Assembly (NCBI GenBank): GCA_937894585.1 | Contig: CALBGO010000004.1 | Coordinates: 1-39,239, forward strand | Direction of reading: 5' to 3' | Length of the DNA: 39,239 bases | Source of the DNA: an uncultured Eubacterium sp. | Lineage (GTDB): Bacteria > Bacillota > Clostridia > Peptostreptococcales > Anaerovoracaceae | Shown here: positions 22,653-29,918 of the stretch, piece by piece | Layout of the letters: the number at the start of each line of letters is the position of its first letter | How positions within the stretch are numbered: position 1 is the first letter of the stretch | Made by a program: the position numbers and the translations under genes | Notes under the pieces: generated by a model | Told to the model about the DNA's origin: nothing | The model's database searches: none | The model's input: only the letters and a program-made list of their open reading frames with translations

Positions 22653-23834
22653 GTGATGGAACAGTCTCATTCCGGTAAATACGGTTACCATATCGTACTT
22701 GTTGCAGGTTTCTATGACTGCATCGTCCCGGACGGAGCCGCCCGGCTCTGCGATATAGGAAACGCCGCTCTTCTTTGCCCTTTCAATGTTGTCTCCGAAT
22801 GGGAAGAATGCGTCACTGCCTAAAGATACACCTGTAACAGTATTCAGGTATGCACGCTGTTCTTCTTTTGTAAATGGTTCCGGCTTTTCTGTGAAGAGGG
22901 TTTCCCAGACACCGTCAGCCAGTACATCTTCATATTCGTCACCCAGATATACATCGATGGTGTTGTCTCTGACTGCTCTTGCCACATCTTCTCTGAACGG
23001 CAGATTAATCACTTTATCAGCCTGTCTCAGATGCCAGAAATCTGCTTTGTTTCCCGCAAGTCTTGTACAGTGGATTCTGGACTGCTGACCTGCGCCCACA
23101 CCGATCGCCTGGCCGTCTTTTGCATATGCCACAGAATTGGACTGTGTGTATTTCAGGGTGATCAGCGCAATAATCAGATCTCGTTTTGCTTCTTCCGGCA
23201 GATTTTTATTTTCAGTAACAATCTCAGTAAGCTCGGAAGGTCTTACCCTGTAGTCATTTCTGCCCTGTTCAAAAGTAATGCCGTAAACCTGCTTCTTCTC
23301 CTGTTTTGCGGGAACATAGTCGGGATCAATTTGAATGATGTTGTAATTTCCTTTTTTCTTGCTTTTCAGGATTTCCAGCGCTTCATCTGTATATCCCGGA
23401 GCGATAATGCCATCAGACACTTCTCTCTTCAAAATGGACGCTGTAACAGCATCACAGGTGTCGCTTAAAGCAACCCAGTCTCCGAAGGAAGACATTCTGT
23501 CGGTGCCTCTTGCTCTTGCGTAAGCTGTTGCAATGGGAGAATCGTCAAGACCTTCGATATCATCTACAAAGCAGGCTTTTTTCAGTGTATCGCTCATCGG
23601 TACGCCTACAGCAGCAGATGTAGGACTGACATGCTTAAATGATGTGGCGGCAGGCATACCCAGCGCCTCTTTCAGTTCTTTTACAAGCTGCCAGCTGTTG
23701 AAAGCATCCAGAAAATTGATATATCCCGGTCTTCCGTTTAAGATTTCTACAGGAAGCTCTGTGCCATCCTCCATATAAATTTTTGCAGGCTTCTGATTGG
23801 GATTGCAGCCGTATTTCAGTTCAAATTCTTTCAT
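22650..23834 (-). CDS. purH: AICAR formyltransferase (PurH transformylase domain only)
   Basis: 394 residues with GGAGGA upstream. It carries out the tenth-step formyl transfer from 10-formyltetrahydrofolate to AICAR. The catalytic Lys67-His68 pair (S-F-K-H-V-S-P) is present, with the N-S-V-A-Y-A and G-A-G-Q-Q-S-R-I-H motifs and the C-terminal D-A-F-F-P-F-G-D and E-P-G-G-S-V-R-D-D. Bifunctional PurH proteins are about 510 residues. Here the N-terminal IMP cyclohydrolase domain is absent, and the task falls to the PurO-type gene 104 bases upstream in the operon. The gap between them holds small GC-rich stems, such as CTGCGG with CCGCAG. Confidence 0.95.
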   Translation of the reverse strand: MKEFELKYGCNPNQKPAKIYMEDGTELPVEILNGRPGYINFLDAFNSWQLVKELKEALGMPAATSFKHVSPTSAAVGVPMSDTLKKACFVDDIEGLDDSPIATAYARARGTDRMSSFGDWVALSDTCDAVTASILKREVSDGIIAPGYTDEALEILKSKKKGNYNIIQIDPDYVPAKQEKKQVYGITFEQGRNDYRVRPSELTEIVTENKNLPEEAKRDLIIALITLKYTQSNSVAYAKDGQAIGVGAGQQSRIHCTRLAGNKADFWHLRQADKVINLPFREDVARAVRDNTIDVYLGDEYEDVLADGVWETLFTEKPEPFTKEEQRAYLNTVTGVSLGSDAFFPFGDNIERAKKSGVSYIAEPGGSVRDDAVIETCNKYDMVTVFTGMRLFHH

Positions 23835-23938
23835 ACTAAATCCTCCAAAGTTTCAAATGCAGTACTTTTCTGTACGCTGCGGTTTATCAGCCGCAGGATT
23901 CTGCGAACTGTCGGCAAGCCGCATCTGTACACACTTAT

Positions 23939-24655
23939 TTAAGCGTTCTTGTTGATCATTCTGTTTTCTGCCGCACCGGTTTTCAGATCCACATATCTTA
24001 CATATAAAGAAATCTTATTATCCTGATTTAGATTATTCCAGATTTCAGAAGTAAACGCATCGATATCGTCAGGGATTGCTACCCTTTCCGGCTCGCCGCA
24101 GAAAGTCGGCAGCGGATTTCCGTCACCCTGATAAGTGTGGATAAAGTGTCCCACGCCGTTTAAAGCTTCATAGTTATAGTAGTAACGATTGCAGGCGGAA
24201 CCTTTCTCATCTGCACTTTTTAGAATACTCATCTTATAAGTCAGTTTTTCACCGAATGTCAGCATCCCGCTGATTCTCGGCGTCCAGTTCGGACCATCCG
24301 GTTCAAAGCATCTGGTGTCCAGAGCTTCTTCAAAGGTTTTTCCGTCTTTGATAAAGTTGTATACCGTATCGGTCTGATCACCGTTGGTAACAATCAGTTT
24401 ATTCTCGTGTTTTCTCATTGGATAGTAAATGATTAAGGACGGATCTTCCACTTTAGATTCGTCAAAAGGTTTAATCATCACGTTTTCCCCTTCTTCAAGA
24501 AAAACTCTGTTTCTGCTGTTATCGCTTCTTCCCATGATAAAATAGGCGCTGACCGCTTTTGTTCCGTCCGGGGTTTTTCCAAGGACAATGCCTCTTCCCG
24601 CATAAGAGCTTGCAGAAGCTGCATCTTTCATTGTTCCGATTTCATAAACATTCAT
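23939..24655 (-). CDS. purO: IMP cyclohydrolase, PurO type
   Basis: 238 residues. It belongs to the stand-alone IMP cyclohydrolase family first known from archaea (PurO), which closes the purine ring from FAICAR to IMP. Visible features are Y-x-G-R-G-I-V-L-G near residue 20, I-M-G-R-S-x-N-S-R-N-R near 42, the N-G-D-Q-T-D segment near 92 and R-C-F-E-P-D-x-P-N-x-T-P-R-I-S near 116. AAGGTAAAG precedes the start, which lies 11 bases after the purN stop. It complements the truncated PurH encoded next, so the two split one bifunctional enzyme's work. Confidence 0.92.
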   Translation of the reverse strand: MNVYEIGTMKDAASASSYAGRGIVLGKTPDGTKAVSAYFIMGRSDNSRNRVFLEEGENVMIKPFDESKVEDPSLIIYYPMRKHENKLIVTNGDQTDTVYNFIKDGKTFEEALDTRCFEPDGPNWTPRISGMLTFGEKLTYKMSILKSADEKGSACNRYYYNYEALNGVGHFIHTYQGDGNPLPTFCGEPERVAIPDDIDAFTSEIWNNLNQDNKISLYVRYVDLKTGAAENRMINKNA

Positions 24656-24666
24656 ATATCTTTACC

Positions 24667-25251
24667 TTATTTCTTACCTTCCGCTATTTTTTGACTGATT
24701 CTTTCCACTGCTTCCGGCAGCAGAATCCATTCCGCCTGTTCCATAACTCTGCGCTGCAGTGTTTCCGTCGTGTCGTCTTCTAAAACTTCTACTGCTTTCT
24801 GCGCGATGATTTGCCCTCCGTCCGGGATTTCATTGACATAATGCACCGTTGCACCTGTCACCTTAACACCGTAAGAAAGTGCCATTTCGTGCACATGGAG
24901 CCCATATGCCCCTTTTCCGCAGAAAGACGGAATCAGAGACGGATGGATATTGATAATGCGATTTTCATAAGCCCTGATAAAATCTGCACTGAGGATTTTT
25001 AAGAAACCTGCCAGTACCACCAGTTCAATGCCCTCTTCTCTGAAGATTTTCAGAAGTGATGCCTCGTCAGTCATCAGAACAGCTTTAATTCCATTGTTTT
25101 CTGCCCGTTTCAGCGCATAGGCATCTGCCTTGTTGGAAGCAACCAGAGTAATTTCGCCGTTTCTGATTATACCGCTGTTCTGTGCATCGATTAAAGCCTG
25201 CAGATTGGTTCCGCCGCCGGAAACCAGAACTGCAATCTTCGTCTTTACCAT
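24667..25251 (-). CDS. purN: Phosphoribosylglycinamide formyltransferase PurN
   Basis: 194 residues, the folate-dependent GAR transformylase. The start V-L-V-S-G-G-G-T-N-L-Q binds substrate phosphate, and the catalytic trio is Asn101, His103 (I-N-I-H-P-S-L-I-P) and Asp144 (P-D-G-G). The ATG overlaps the end of purM by seven bases, so translation is coupled. Confidence 0.97.
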   Translation of the reverse strand: MVKTKIAVLVSGGGTNLQALIDAQNSGIIRNGEITLVASNKADAYALKRAENNGIKAVLMTDEASLLKIFREEGIELVVLAGFLKILSADFIRAYENRIINIHPSLIPSFCGKGAYGLHVHEMALSYGVKVTGATVHYVNEIPDGGQIIAQKAVEVLEDDTTETLQRRVMEQAEWILLPEAVERISQKIAEGKK

Positions 25252-26288
25252 AATTCCACGCCTTCCTCGGATTTTACTACTTCGCCTAAGATGTATGCGT
25301 CTTCTCCGTTTGCTTTGAGCACTTCCAGTGTTTTTTCCGCATCCTCTTTAGCTACGATGACAGTCATACCTACACCCATATTGAAGGTATTGAACATATC
25401 TCTTTCAGGAATGCCGCCCCTTTCCATAATCAGTTTGAAAATAGGGAGCACTCTGACATCATCTTTTCTGATTTTAACACCGAAGCCTTTCGGAAGACTT
25501 CTCGGAATGTTTTCATAAAAGCCGCCGCCGGTAATATGCGCTACGGATTTTACAGTAACTTCTTCAAACAGTTTTACCATCGGCTTTACATAGATTTTCG
25601 TCGGCGTCAGCAGTGTTTCACCGATGGATTTTCCGTCAAGTTCAGCAAGGGGTGTTCTGATATCTTCGTTTTCGACATCCAAAACTTTTCTGACCAGTGA
25701 AAATCCGTTGGAGTGTACGCCGGAGGATGGAAGACCGATAACCACATCACCTTCTGTTACGGTTTCTTTTCGGAGAACCTTTGATTTGTCCACGACACCC
25801 ACAGCAAAGCCTGCCAGATCGTATTCGTCTTCCGGATAGAATCCCGGCATTTCAGCTGTTTCTCCGCCGATCAGCGCAGCTTCGGACTGCATACAGCCTT
25901 CCGCAACACCGCTGACAATCTGTGCAACTTTTTCCGGATAGTTCTTTCCTACAGCGATATAATCCAGGAAGAACAAAGGTTTTGCGCCGACACAGATAAT
26001 ATCGTTGACGCACATTGCCACACAGTCAATGCCGACTGTATCGTGTTTATCCATCAGAAACGCCATTTTCAGCTTAGTTCCCACACCATCGGTACCGGAC
26101 ACCAGAACCGGCTTTTCAATTCCCGTCAGATCTAATTCAAGAAGACCTCCGAAACCGCCGATGTCATCAGGCACATTGCCGAACACCATAGTTTTTGCCA
26201 CATGTTCTTTCATCAGTTCTACCGCTTTATATCCGGCTGTAATATCAACACCGGCCGCTTTGTAGCTTTCGCTGAAACTCTTTTCCAT
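25245..26288 (-). CDS. purM: AIR synthase PurM
   Basis: 347 residues. It closes the imidazole ring using FGAM and ATP. Family features are the N-terminal S-Y-K-A-A-G-V-D-I-T-A-G, G-T-D-G-V-G-T-K, D-C-V-A-M-C-V-N-D, G-G-E-T-A-E-M-P-G, H-S-N-G-F-S-L-V-R and H-I-T-G-G-G-F. It starts 19 bases after purF, with AGGACAGGA upstream. Confidence 0.98.
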   Translation of the reverse strand: MEKSFSESYKAAGVDITAGYKAVELMKEHVAKTMVFGNVPDDIGGFGGLLELDLTGIEKPVLVSGTDGVGTKLKMAFLMDKHDTVGIDCVAMCVNDIICVGAKPLFFLDYIAVGKNYPEKVAQIVSGVAEGCMQSEAALIGGETAEMPGFYPEDEYDLAGFAVGVVDKSKVLRKETVTEGDVVIGLPSSGVHSNGFSLVRKVLDVENEDIRTPLAELDGKSIGETLLTPTKIYVKPMVKLFEEVTVKSVAHITGGGFYENIPRSLPKGFGVKIRKDDVRVLPIFKLIMERGGIPERDMFNTFNMGVGMTVIVAKEDAEKTLEVLKANGEDAYILGEVVKSEEGVELW

Positions 26289-26307
26289 AATTCCTGTCCT
26301 CTCTTAA

Positions 26308-27741
26308 TTATTCGTTAGTTTTACCGATTTTCTGTTCGTATTTGTTTTTAATATCTGCATTAGGCACTTTGGTCGGATATTCTCCCGTAAAGCATGCCTG
26401 ACAGAATCCTTCTCCCGGTTTTGCGCCGATCAGCATACCCAAACTGTTGATGCTCAAGTAACCCAGAGAATCCGCGTTAATGATTTCTCGAATTTCGGGA
26501 ACAGAGTATTTGCAGGCAATCAGCTTATCTTTAGAGTCGATATCCGTACCATAGTAACAAGGGTTGATGAACGGAGGAGCGGAAGAGCGCACATGTACTT
26601 CCTTAGCTCCCGCATCACGAAGGAGATTTACAATTTTAGCAATTGTAGTGCCCCGAACGATAGAATCATCCACCAGAACAACTCTTTTGTCCTTTACAGT
26701 GTCTCCCAAAACATTCAGCTTAATTTTAACCTTATCTTCGCGGACGGACTGCCCCGGCGCAATAAAGGTTCTTCCGATATATTTGTTTTTAATAAAACCG
26801 ATGCCGTAAGGAATGCCGGACTGTCTTGCAAAGCCTAAAGCAGCGTCCAAGCCGGAATCAGGTACGCCGATTACTACATCTGCCTGAACAGGATGCTCCA
26901 TTGCAAGACATGCGCCTGCGCGAAGTCTTGCTTCGTGTACGCCTTTTCCTTCTATGACAGAATCCGGTCTTGCAAAGTAAATATATTCAAAAATGCAGAT
27001 TTTGTGTGGCTGTCTGTTCATATGATCCTTGATGGAGCGAACACCGTCTTTATCAAAAATCACAATTTCGCCCGGTTCGATATCTCTTACGTATTTCGCG
27101 TCTACAGCGTTAAGCGCACAGGTTTCGGAAGCGACAATATATGTACCGTCCTCACGGATTCCGTAGCAAAGCGGTCTCATACCAAGCTCATCTCTTGCCG
27201 CTATCATTTTGGACGGAGACATAATTGCGAGAGCATAAGCGCCGTCCAGTTTTTCCATAGCTGCATTAACCGCATCTTCAATGGAGTTGGTTCTGATTCT
27301 TTCCTTTATGATTACAGAAGCAATGATTTCACAATCTCCCGTAGTATGAAAAATAAACCCTTCCTCTTCCAATTCTTTTCTGAGTTCATAAGCATTAACC
27401 AGACTGCCGTTATGAGCAATTGCAAGTCTGCCTTTATGATGATTGACTACAATAGGCTGAGAATTCAGTCTGTCGTTTTTACCGGAAGTTCCGTATCTGA
27501 CATGTCCTAATGCCATATTGCCCTCTCCCAGATTTTCCAAAATAGACGGCGTGAAGACATCATTGACAATACCGCTGTCCTTGTAGCTTTCGAAAACTCC
27601 GTCGTCATTGACTACGATGCCGCAGCTTTCCTGTCCTCTGTGCTGCAGAGCAAACAATCCGTAATAAGTGGTGCTGGCCACATTCTGTGTATGACTGCCG
27701 AAAACACCGAAAATGCCGCATTCTTCTCTTAAACTGCTCAT
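26308..27741 (-). CDS. purF: Amidophosphoribosyltransferase PurF (Fe-S type)
   Basis: 477 residues from the ATG at 27741 (GGAGGAAAG nine bases upstream); the longer frame starts in the intergenic gap. It catalyses the committed step, PRPP plus glutamine to phosphoribosylamine. The glutaminase nucleophile is Cys8 after a seven-residue propeptide (E-E-C-G-I-F-G-V-F), removed in Bacillus-type enzymes. Cysteines in K-I-C-I-F-E-Y, I-N-P-C-Y-Y and C-Q-A-C-F-T-G match the four [4Fe-4S] ligands of the Bacillus enzyme. The PRPP loop is V-V-L-V-D-D-S-I-V-R-G-T-T. As in Bacillus, oxygen-sensitive cluster loss and nucleotide feedback are expected. Confidence 0.97.
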   Translation of the reverse strand: MSSLREECGIFGVFGSHTQNVASTTYYGLFALQHRGQESCGIVVNDDGVFESYKDSGIVNDVFTPSILENLGEGNMALGHVRYGTSGKNDRLNSQPIVVNHHKGRLAIAHNGSLVNAYELRKELEEEGFIFHTTGDCEIIASVIIKERIRTNSIEDAVNAAMEKLDGAYALAIMSPSKMIAARDELGMRPLCYGIREDGTYIVASETCALNAVDAKYVRDIEPGEIVIFDKDGVRSIKDHMNRQPHKICIFEYIYFARPDSVIEGKGVHEARLRAGACLAMEHPVQADVVIGVPDSGLDAALGFARQSGIPYGIGFIKNKYIGRTFIAPGQSVREDKVKIKLNVLGDTVKDKRVVLVDDSIVRGTTIAKIVNLLRDAGAKEVHVRSSAPPFINPCYYGTDIDSKDKLIACKYSVPEIREIINADSLGYLSINSLGMLIGAKPGEGFCQACFTGEYPTKVPNADIKNKYEQKIGKTNE

Positions 27742-27817
27742 TGGTTGTATCTTTCCTCCTTGTCCGTTTACGCGCAAAATATTTAAATGTAATTGAATAA
27801 GTCTGTATATCATTTGG

Positions 27818-27860
27818 ATAGGATTCTAAATATCGTTTTTCATATAACTCTGAATCCTAT
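27818..27860 (-). repeat. Inverted repeat in the purE-purF gap
   Basis: ATAGGATTC (27818-27826) and GAATCCTAT (27852-27860) are exact complements across a 25-base loop. The 153-base gap is the widest one between the first two purine genes. The repeat could modulate purF expression or be an mRNA processing site; nothing shows which. Confidence 0.4.
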
Positions 27861-27894
27861 TCAGGACAGTAACATCTGTCTGTAAGTTTCTTTT

Positions 27895-28389
27895 TTATCT
27901 GTTATATTTTTCTTCAACCGCTTTATTCTTCTCCAAAACCTTCTTTGCGGCTTCTTTTCTCTGATTGTCCAGTTTTGCCGCAAGATCCCCATCGGTAACG
28001 GCAAGTATCTGCACCGCAAGAAGCGCTGCATTCTGCGCTCCGTCGATGGCAACAGTTGCAACGGGAATGCCGCCCGGCATCTGCACGGTGGAAAGAAGTG
28101 CATCCAGTCCGTCTAAAGTAGATGACTTTACAGGAATGCCGATAACAGGCAGTGTTGATGCCGCAGCTGCGGCTCCTGCAAGGTGCGCTGCTTTGCCTGC
28201 TGCGCAGATTAAAGCTCCGAAGCCTTTTTCTCTGGCAGTTTCGGCAAATTCTTTCGCCTCCGCAGGTGTCCTGTGGGCAGAATAAACATGCACTTCGTAA
28301 GGCACGCCGAACTCGTCCAGAGTTGTCATAGCTTTTTCCACTACCGGAAGATCGCTGTCGCTTCCCATAATAATTCCGATTTTTTTCAT
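27895..28389 (-). CDS. purE: 5-(carboxyamino)imidazole ribonucleotide mutase PurE
   Basis: 164 residues from the ATG at 28389 (GGAGGA eight bases upstream). The start G-S-D-S-D-L-P, the S-A-H-R-T-P motif, A-G-x-A-A-H-L-A-G and P-G-G-I-P-V-A-T-V-A-I are the standard active-site segments. It is the first gene of the operon. No purK is in the window, so its carboxyamino substrate source is not visible here. The C-terminal tail is highly charged. Confidence 0.97.
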   Translation of the reverse strand: MKKIGIIMGSDSDLPVVEKAMTTLDEFGVPYEVHVYSAHRTPAEAKEFAETAREKGFGALICAAGKAAHLAGAAAAASTLPVIGIPVKSSTLDGLDALLSTVQMPGGIPVATVAIDGAQNAALLAVQILAVTDGDLAAKLDNQRKEAAKKVLEKNKAVEEKYNR

Positions 28390-28545
28390 AGGGCTGTCCT
28401 CCAAAATATATTTATTTCATACTCAAAAACAACAAAAGTACACATGATAAACTTTATCACATATACTTTCGAGGTTCAATATTCGTTCAGAAAAAAGCCG
28501 ATCATTTACGGATTTATCTGCGATTTTTCTTCGAAAATCAACGAT

Positions 28546-28589
28546 TTTACGAACATTTTAAAAGTATATGCCTTTTATCGTTCGTAAAT
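28546..28589 (-). promoter_or_regulatory. Possible PurR-type operator upstream of purE
   Basis: TTTACGAAC (28546-28554) and GTTCGTAAA (28580-28588) are exact inverted repeats. The minus-strand copy at 28589-28577 matches the Bacillus PurR box (AWWWCCGAACWWT) with two differences. The 25-base gap between arms is wider than in Bacillus. A candidate promoter downstream on the minus strand, TTGAAC-N17-TAAAGT in the 28430-28475 region, is weak. I found no purine riboswitch. Confidence 0.35.
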
Positions 28590-28591
28590 CA

Positions 28592-29029
28592 TCATAAAAA
28601 TGACGGGTGACTGTCAAGATAGCTCTGCATAATTAAAACTGCCGCCTGTTTGTCAATAACCTGTTTTCTCTTCTTTCTGCTGACATCGGCTTCGATGAGA
28701 ACCTTTTCCGCCATAACGGTAGTAAGCCGCTCGTCCTGCCAGACTACTTCTATATTTTTCATGCCGGTACTTCGCATCTTGTTCTCCAGCATAGTACGGA
28801 ATTCATAGACTTTTTCTGTCTGAATACTGTCAGTGCCGTCCAGTTTTTTCGGAAGTCCGATAACGATTGTATCGCACTGATATTCCTTTACCAAATCCAG
28901 AATTTTGCCGGTATCTTTACGGATGCCGACCCGTTCCAAAGTCATAAGTCCCTGAGCTGTGATTCCAAGCTCATCCGACAGGGCAATACCCACTGTTTTA
29001 TCGCCTACATCCAGCGCTATTTTTCTCAT
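28592..29029 (-). CDS. ruvX: RuvX/YqgF family Holliday junction resolvase or pre-16S rRNA nuclease
   Basis: 145 residues from the ATG at 29029 (AGAGGTGAG upstream). RNase H-like fold with acidic residues in A-L-D-V-G-D-K-T-V-G-I-A-L-S, V-V-W-Q-D-E-R-L-T-T and I-D-K-Q-A-A-V-L-I-M-Q. The family is variously reported as a Holliday junction resolvase and as a 16S rRNA 5'-end maturation nuclease. The start overlaps the stop of the YcxB-like gene (ATGA). It ends the alaS-ireB-ycxB-ruvX cluster. Confidence 0.95.
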   Translation of the reverse strand: MRKIALDVGDKTVGIALSDELGITAQGLMTLERVGIRKDTGKILDLVKEYQCDTIVIGLPKKLDGTDSIQTEKVYEFRTMLENKMRSTGMKNIEVVWQDERLTTVMAEKVLIEADVSRKKRKQVIDKQAAVLIMQSYLDSHPSFL

Positions 29030-29541
29030 AGTCTCACCTCTGCGTTCACACATTTTTCTTTTATAAAAGTCTCAAAATCTTCCGCTGTTCCAAGGGTAAA
29101 TCCGTTCCTGTCGATAAGCAGAACAAGACCTTTGTCCATACCGATAATATAAAGATCCTTTGTCGTAAGAAGCTGCCGCACCTGCTCATATTCAATACTG
29201 GTTTTGGTCTTTGATAAAGTATTGACGGCAAGGACATGGTCTTCATAAAAGCGGTTAACGGTTTCCACATCTTTTCCGTGAACCTCCCGGTTTTTTCTTG
29301 CGGAAAAACGAGCAAGAATCACCGGCATTAAAAATAGTCTGTAAATCAGAAAGGCGACCGCGACTAAAGGCGCCAGAGAAAAAGCATACCATCCCTTTAT
29401 CATACAGACTGCAAAGAGAACCGCAAAAATTACCAAAAATACATATCCGGTATTCTGCGCGCCTCTGTCCATCGTTTTTCGTTTTAATTGTAAATAGTAC
29501 TCGTAGGTGTAAGTGCAGTGATTTTCAAAAATAAGTTTCAT
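29026..29541 (-). CDS. YcxB-like membrane protein
   Basis: 171 residues from the ATG at 29541 (AAAGGAGC six bases upstream). A short N-terminal segment precedes two membrane helices (near residues 34-52 and 56-77). A cytosolic YcxB-like C-terminal domain follows: K-T-S-I-E-Y-E-Q-V-R-Q-L-L, then Y-I-I-G-M-D-K-G-L-V-L-L-I-D-R. Function is unknown. It is wedged between ireB and ruvX, genes normally adjacent, and its stop overlaps the ruvX start. Confidence 0.85.
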   Translation of the reverse strand: MKLIFENHCTYTYEYYLQLKRKTMDRGAQNTGYVFLVIFAVLFAVCMIKGWYAFSLAPLVAVAFLIYRLFLMPVILARFSARKNREVHGKDVETVNRFYEDHVLAVNTLSKTKTSIEYEQVRQLLTTKDLYIIGMDKGLVLLIDRNGFTLGTAEDFETFIKEKCVNAEVRL

Positions 29542-29551
29542 AAAGCTCCTT

Positions 29552-29587
29552 TGTAACAATAAACGGCAGGTAAAATGTACCTGCCGT
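29552..29587 (-). terminator. Terminator after ireB
   Basis: ACGGCAGGTA (29563-29572) and TACCTGCCGT (29578-29587) form a perfect ten-base stem with a five-base loop. On the minus strand it is followed by TTTATTGTT, 11 bases after the ireB stop. Some readthrough must reach the YcxB-like gene and ruvX unless they have their own promoter. Confidence 0.75.
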
Positions 29588-29597
29588 CAGGATCGAA

Positions 29598-29843
29598 TTA
29601 TTTGCTCAGGTAGTCCTTTAATATTTCTTCCACCAGATCGTCTCTGTCAATGCGGCTGATCATATTTCTCGCATTGTTATGGCTGGTGATATAAGACGGA
29701 TCACCTGAAAGAATATATCCAACCATCTGGTCGATTCCGTTGTAACCTCTTTCTTCCAAAGCAGCATAAACTTCTGCAAGGACTTCTCTTGTAGTCTTCT
29801 GCTGTGTCTTTGCCGCATCAAACATTATAGTCTTTCTTTCCAT
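29598..29843 (-). CDS. ireB: IreB family regulatory phosphoprotein (UPF0297)
   Basis: 81 residues with GGAGG upstream. The conserved block G-Y-N-x-I-D-Q-M-V-G-Y-I-L-S-G-D-P-S-Y-I-T-S-H-N-N-A-R-N is complete. In Enterococcus this protein is a substrate of the PASTA Ser/Thr kinase IreK and dampens cephalosporin resistance; that role here is by family. It lies 75 bases after alaS, the conserved arrangement. Confidence 0.95.
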   Translation of the reverse strand: MERKTIMFDAAKTQQKTTREVLAEVYAALEERGYNGIDQMVGYILSGDPSYITSHNNARNMISRIDRDDLVEEILKDYLSK

Positions 29844-29918
29844 GATAACGACCTCCTTTTCCGGTTGTATCTTCTTTCGCTTTGCTTACAGCGTTATACA
29901 CATTTTTCTTATAGTATA

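Noticed and set aside
28390..28591. Purine or other riboswitch upstream of purE
   Set aside because: The conserved junction sequences of purine, PRPP and ppGpp aptamers were not found. Only an inverted repeat and A/T-rich sequence are visible.
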